A stretch of DNA of 64,000 bases from the NCBI GenBank assembly GCA_032690845.1, contig CM064432.1:59580071-59644070 (forward strand), written 5' to 3'. The position numbers and the translations under genes are program-made. Each line of letters starts with the position of its first letter. Position 1 is the first letter of the stretch. The DNA comes from Eleusine coracana subsp. coracana (lineage: Eukaryota; Streptophyta; Magnoliopsida; Poales; Poaceae). Below are positions 58,654-64,000 of this stretch, in pieces. The notes beneath the pieces were generated by a model that was given only the letters and a program-made list of their open reading frames with translations, did not search any database and was not told where the DNA came from.

Positions 58654-59506
58654 ACAACACTGAAGACAAATAAGTGACAAGGACACCATAAAAACAAGAC
58701 GACGTGCGTCTAGTACGACGACAAGGCAGTGTTGTAGAAATAACGACAAGAAGGAGATAAAAGTATCAGGAGATGATCATGACTCGTGGCAACTAGTATT
58801 ACATAGCACTAGAACACCCCGCTCTTGTTTATTTGCATCCATTCTTTCCACTCGAACAACAACAACACATCTGACTGAGGTTTTACTGCCTTAATTTGGT
58901 CTCAATGATTGTCGACTCACAACAGCTGTTGGTTATTAAACACGCCCATCCGACTCGTACAGATGCCTGCTTAATTAATCTGCGTTGTTTCGAGCTGTTG
59001 GTTGTTGAAACAAGCCATGTCAATGGCAGTGCCCTCTCCCTCACGGTGCCAAAAAATTTTAATGGACACCTACGCACGCATGGCATGCGACTTTCTAATA
59101 TGAAAATCAATCAGCCTCGCTCTGTACAATAATATTCCATGGGAACCTATTAATTCAGGATTCCTGATCTGACGTTCTGTGCACACGGGTGAGGGGATTG
59201 ACAAAACTTTTATATATTATTACAACCTAATCAGTCAATTATATTCGTTGCCAATTCATTGTTTCAATTAGCTAGTCCTCAACGTTTGTTGTCAATGGCG
59301 GATCTAGGATTTTAATTATGGGTACAGTGAAACTAAAGTACGTGATCCATCTAAAATGAAATCAACTACAATCCAAATGTGCTAGCTCGAGCTTGTATAT
59401 ATCAAGTCAAGTGAACTAGTGTTGTAGCTCATTCGAATTACAGGTAAGTCAAATCAGCTCGGTTCACTCTCGAGCTAGACCGAGTTGATCTGAGCTGACT
59501 TGCCGT
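58654..59506. other. Gene-free spacer
   Basis: No gene supported. GGCGGATCTAGGATTT near 59296 resembles a DNA-transposon end. Confidence 0.4.
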
Positions 59507-59688
59507 TAGTGGCGAAGCTAGGTTGTAGCTACTGGGTGCAAATTAATGCACCCACGAATTTTAAAAAACTGTTTGCAATTGGCTTGTTTTTACCATATAA
59601 ACACCCACTATTTTCAACATTATGCACTCAAAGACAGCTAAATCATATGGTTTGCACCCCTATGGTATTTCCTACAGCTTTGCCACTG
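59507..59688. mobile_element. Small hAT-like MITE
   Basis: 182 bp with ends TAGTGGCGAAGCTAGG and (reverse complement) CAGTGGCAAAGCTGTAGG. Flanks CTTGCCGT and CTTGGCGT are an 8-bp duplication with one change, the hAT size. Confidence 0.7.
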
Positions 59689-60868
59689 CTTGGCGTCCAA
59701 TATTTGATTTTTTTTACCGTGCTCAACGTTATTTGCCAGCAAATATAATTGACCGATTATGTTGTAATATATGAAGTTTTGTCAAACGATCTAGTTCCTT
59801 TTTCTGATGGTCTCGTCAGTTACTTTTTTTAATCAGCCTCATTGGTTGCAACTCGGCAACATAGCTTCATTCACCCATTTTCCTTCTTTCCAAAATTAGA
59901 CCACAGGAGCCCTCGCCAGTATATACTTTTAATAAGGTTTACGTACATGGCTTTGCTTCTGACAGCCGCTCTCTATCGCGTCGCTTAGTAGTATAATGCA
60001 GCTGAGAGAGAAAGTCCCGGAGAATGTTCAAGGATTAGGAGACATATGACGCTTGCTTTTTGCGCAAATTTTGGGAGTAGTAGTAATCTTGCAAAAAGGC
60101 TCGCCCCTGCTAATTTGTTAATCATGTCAAGGTCAGGCTCATGCCCGTAGTGAAAACGGCTTACTACCTGCAGCGACTGAGGGAGGAATCGGAATTGTGC
60201 ACCCACCAGCTTGTTTTCGTACACTATAACTTTCGCCTTTTTGGATGATGATGGCAGCGATAAACTAGTACTAGTGTATAACCTAAATCGTGGGATAACC
60301 TTTCTCGAGAGAATCATACGAGATCCCTTAGTTTGGCACAAGTAAAAAATACACGTTGCAATGTGGTTTGCTGACTATTATTTACAAACGAACAGGACAG
60401 GGGCGTAAACTAAATTGGGCCAGATTAGGAAGATATATTTTGAAGGACAAAATAAGGGATAAATACTTTCAACGTTTAATTTGATCCAGGTCGGTCAAAC
60501 TAGATGCAATTCTTTTAATTGTTTGTATTTGCCTTGGAGCAGTCTCTCTCTCTGTTGTTGGCCTTTCTTCAGACTTTTTATTCCTGCACCTATTTAATCC
60601 AGGTCATTCAAGATACCATGAATTGAAGCACGTCAGATATGCATGTAATATAACGTATTATACTATCTATCTAGTCGAAGTAGCAGGAGTGATTGGCCTA
60701 AGATGCATGCATGGGTTGTCTGCCCACTGTTTAAGTTTCACTGTCGCCAGGGCCCAGGGGCGTGCCAAACTGCCAACTGCTTGCGTATATTCAAATTTGA
60801 TGCATTCATCGGCATGAGGAGTCCACCATGTATGAATTGCTTTGTCGTCCCTAGCAGGCTAGAAGCTA
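59689..60868. other. Gene-free spacer
   Basis: No supported gene; short open frames only. Confidence 0.4.
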
Positions 60869-61098
60869 CTCCCTCCGTTCATATTTACATGTCATTCTAA
60901 AGTTTCTAATTTTTCTATAATTATATGTCATTTTCACTTTCCAATGCACATTTCTCTCTTCCTAATATAATATTTTTTTTTCTCACTACATCTCTATCTT
61001 TATCTCTCTCCTTCTTATTTTCAGTACACCTATCTTTTTACTTCTCCTTATTTTTCGTACCCAACTCCAAAACAACATCTAGATATGAATGAAGAAAG
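60869..61098. mobile_element. Stowaway MITE, TSD TA
   Basis: 230 bp starting CTCCCTCCGTTCATATTTAC, right end (reverse complement) CTTTCTTCATTCATATCTAG, flanked by TA on both sides (60867-60868, 61099-61100). Confidence 0.85.
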
Positions 61099-61199
61099 TA
61101 ATGAGCTGACGGTTCATGTATAGTATAGCTAGATTTAGCTCATTGTTGTGATACAGCGCCTGGACATGCATGATCTGGGACTGGGAATCAGAGCAAATC

Positions 61200-61505
61200 A
61201 CTCAGGAGCCTGGAGGCTAGGCCTGTGGCCCGTGTGTTACACGTGTACAAGCAGGCCCAAAGTTTCTCAGGCAATTGAGTGAAAGCTCGTGCAGCCCATG
61301 AGGCCTACTATTCGGCGGATTAACCAGCCCACGGTCACAAGCGTGGGCCGACCATAAGCCGGAAAATACCCAAGTAAGCTACGCGGCCCATCAGTGAGTG
61401 AACGGCTCACATAAAAGGCTGACCTCTCGCTGGTAGGGTTTCCTCTCGCGCCGCCGGAACGCAGCACCACCGAGCCGACCCCGAACCGACCGAGGAGGAG
61501 CGGAG
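61200..61505 (+). promoter_or_regulatory. RPL31 promoter with site II and telo-box motifs
   Basis: Several GGCCC/GGCCCA motifs (about 61217-61390, including CGGCCCATC near 61384) and TAGGGTTT at 61434 (a telo-box in reverse). Site II elements plus a telo-box near the start are the known signature of plant ribosomal-protein promoters. Confidence 0.75.
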
Positions 61506-62799
61506 ATGGCGGAGAGGAAGGGGAAGGGCGGAGCGGCCAGGAAGGAGGAGGTGGTCACCAGGGAGTACACCATCAACCTCCACAAGCGCCTCCACGGCTG
61601 GTACTTCCACTCCCCCCTCTTGCTGCCTGCACGTTCTGTTCGATCTGGCCCGACCGCGGGGTGTCTTGCCTCGCGGGAATGTAAAGCTGCTAGGACTTTG
61701 GAATCATGGGATGCGTGATCGTAGGTGGTGCGGTTTCTTCGATACTAGGCAAAGATCTTCCTGTTCTGTTGCAGCCAGCGTCCTTGCTAGGTCCCGAAGA
61801 TTAGTACCTTGCTTAATGCTGCTTATGAGCGCACGGGGCAGCAATCTTTTCATTATATTATTACTATTTCCCGAAATTCGTCTGGCTTAGCATATATGGG
61901 CACATGTGGTATCTCTTCCATTTAAATCTGCAAATATTTTACTAGCCTAGGAGTTAAAGGATAGTTATGCCTGCTGGTAAATGAAGGATCTTACTCAGAA
62001 ATCCAAGGTTAGCCATTAGTCAGGGGCAATTGTCAGATCCTCTTGGTCTATCTTAGGAAGATAATGCCATATAAGCACATTACCTTGATATTAAGTAAAT
62101 TATTCAATGTTTGTATATGTTAATCATACACATAAACTGCACAACGCTTAACAAATCTCATAATATATTACAACTTTCCTTCTGACATTGGCATGGTAAT
62201 AGTGCTGAGCATGTGTACAGAAAAATTTAGCACAAGAAATAGAACTGCCTGCTTTGGTGTATTATCTTCAGCTAGTTTATCAAGAATCTTTTGGCATGCT
62301 TGCCACTAAAAAATATTCAGTGTTTTACATTTATCATCTGGATCACATGTACTCATAGTCATGGGTTGCTGCATTTCAAATGCTTATTCATCTACTTCAT
62401 GTTTTTGTCATGACCACTCTAGTGTGTTGGTAATCTGTACTACCTTGTTATAGAAACTGAAGGTATACATGTGTTGATCACCATTTCATTTGTTCTCAAA
62501 ATTTTCTGATTCTTGACAGTACCTTCAAGAAGAAGGCACCCAATGCCATCAAGGAGATCAGGAAGTTCGCACAGAAGGCCATGGGCACCAATGATGTCAG
62601 GGTTGACGTGAAGCTCAACAAGCACATCTGGAGCAGTGGAATCAGAAGTGTGCCACGCAGGGTTCGTGTGAGGATTGCCCGCAGGAGGAACGACGAGGAG
62701 GATGCCAAGGAGGAGCTCTACTCTCTTGTCACTGTTGCTGAGATCCCTCCCGAGGGTTTGAAAGGTCTGGGAACCAAGGTCGTTGATGAAGCGGATTAA
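61506..62799 (+). CDS. RPL31: 60S ribosomal protein L31 (eL31), 2 exons
   Basis: A structural protein of the large cytosolic subunit, near the peptide exit tunnel. Exons 61506-61600 and 62520-62799 join inside a Cys codon (HG-C-TFKKKAPNAIKEIRKFA) to give 124 residues, the usual eL31 size. Family blocks: VVTREYTINLHKRLHG, AQKAMGTNDVRVDVKLNKHI, WSSGIRSVPRRVRVRIARRR and the acidic C-terminus. The start is the ATG before AERKGKGG, where eL31 proteins begin. The 919-bp intron is unremarkable. The promoter has ribosomal-protein motifs. Confidence 0.97.
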
Positions 62800-63366
62800 A
62801 CTCCCTTCCTCTACACCTTTAGGAAGAGTTTGTATGGCAACAGCAAGTTTTTTGTGTCCTAAAGAAGTTATTAGCTCTGATACTGTGATACATTACCAAG
62901 ATGTCTTCTATTTCCTTTATCAAATTCCATGGTTTATTCTGTGCTCACAGCATATCTTTACTAGTTAAGCTGCTACTCGCCCTAGTTTGAAAATATCATC
63001 TGTGGCATTCAAGCAATCACCGTTGTGTTCCTTAATGTGAGATGGTGATTATGATTTTGCCTGAACTGGTCAGGTGTGATGGCTTGGAACACCTCCCATT
63101 CGAACACGACGGTCTTTCCATATTACAGTGCACACCATTATTCTTAAAAAAACTAGATGGTGATATTTGGATCTTGATTTTTATAATCTATAAATCTTAT
63201 TGTTAATGAATTAAAATGAGGCAAATACTGATATTAAGTGGATTGGATCAGATTATAGATTTTTTAGAAACTTATAATTTGGTTTATAGAAATTGGCATA
63301 ATAACTAGCTTGTTTAGAGGCCCTTCAGCTGGAGTGATCTAAACATGGAGAAAGGTTTCTATGTTA
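62800..63366. other. 3' region of RPL31 and spacer
   Basis: Likely 3' UTR, then AT-rich spacer with no gene. Confidence 0.5.
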
Positions 63367-63719
63367 GGTGCTACCGTGTTACACCTTAAACTATGCATCT
63401 AAAATTTCAACAAAATTATATATGGATAAGGATGCAATCATCTACAATTATGCAAAAGTTTATGTGGAGGTAATACTTGTATAAGGAGAAACAAAAAGGA
63501 GAAATCAGCACTTGAATAGTAACGGGTTGCAGGTTCAATATGAACAGTTGCAACCCATACTGTTCACATGCTGATTTTTCTTTTTTGATACAGGTTGTAC
63601 ATATTTATGTTGCATCTTTTATATGATGTTAGAAGATGGCATTAGTTATATGTCCATATTTTTGTTGTATTTTTAGATAATTATAAACATGCATATTTAG
63701 AATGGTAACATGGTAACAT
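63367..63719. mobile_element. Hairpin-forming MITE relative (copy 2)
   Basis: Homologous to 22436-22768: shared TAATACTTGTATAAGGAGAA, GTAACGGGTTGCAGG and CTGATTTTTC blocks with the same fold-back centre. Outer ends: GGTGCTACCGTGTTAC and (reverse complement) GATGTTACCATGTTACC. Outer borders are less certain than in copy 1. Confidence 0.7.
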
Positions 63720-64000
63720 CGAAGTGGTCGGTAGGACCTGAACCTTTCTCTCTAAACATGGCCTTAGCTAGATAAGATTTTAAGAATATTACACAGGACG
63801 TATTACTAGTGCCGAGACAATGTGCACGAAAGAGAAGTGATAATGTGCATTTGAGTTTGTTAAGGGTTTCACATAAGAGAAGTATTGCTAGGCTGCTTGT
63901 ATTAGGAAGCAAAAGGAATTATATAACCTTGATGATCAAATTTTAATCAAAATAGATAAAAAAGGCATATAGTAAGAAAGACCAATTTATGAATTAATTT
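63720..64000. other. Window edge, no gene
   Basis: AT-rich sequence with no recognised feature. Confidence 0.5.

Overview
The window is nuclear DNA from a grass (Poaceae). The evidence is the set of spliced plant genes with GC-rich first exons, the many grass-type miniature transposons (Stowaway, CACTA, Mutator-like, hAT-like), a young Ty1/copia element, a tRNA-derived SINE and fragments of plastid DNA. From memory only, XYLT, a WIP zinc finger, an A20/AN1 protein, an AGC kinase and RPL31 close together resembles a block of rice chromosome 8; I could not check this. I cannot name the species.

Layout. 258-4218: XYLT, the N-glycan core beta-1,2-xylosyltransferase, three exons, complete. 5342-16834: the wreck of a plasma-membrane H+-ATPase-type (P3A) gene. 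Its exon structure is still readable, but the phosphorylation-site, A-domain and hinge motifs are altered, there is a frameshift, and the gene is split by a 5.7 kb copia element (6161-11854) and a probable solo LTR (13407-14312). 16835-25189: gene-free, with several MITEs and a CpG-rich block. 25190-27648: WIP-type C2H2 zinc-finger regulator, two exons. 27649-34782: gene-free, with a four-unit tandem array (29272-31060) into which a Mutator-like MITE jumped (29400-30104). 34783-41481: nine-exon nuclear RNA-binding protein with an N-terminal PWI-like fold and a C-terminal RRM. 46109-46630: intronless A20/AN1 stress-associated protein. 46631-56625: gene-free; it holds a gypsy remnant, a composite plastid insert (trnA-UGC joined to inverted psbD), two related MITEs and a SINE with a 16-bp target duplication. 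56626-57942: intronless UNICORN-like AGC VIII kinase. 61506-62799: RPL31 (ribosomal protein eL31), two exons.

The genes are independent plant loci, each with its own promoter: Golgi glycosylation, transcription control, RNA processing, stress response, kinase signalling and translation. I see no operon-like or defence-type system. The most unusual object is the catalytically dead, transposon-split P-type ATPase relative. The next most informative are the composite plastid insert and the several transposon insertions whose target-site duplications can be read directly.
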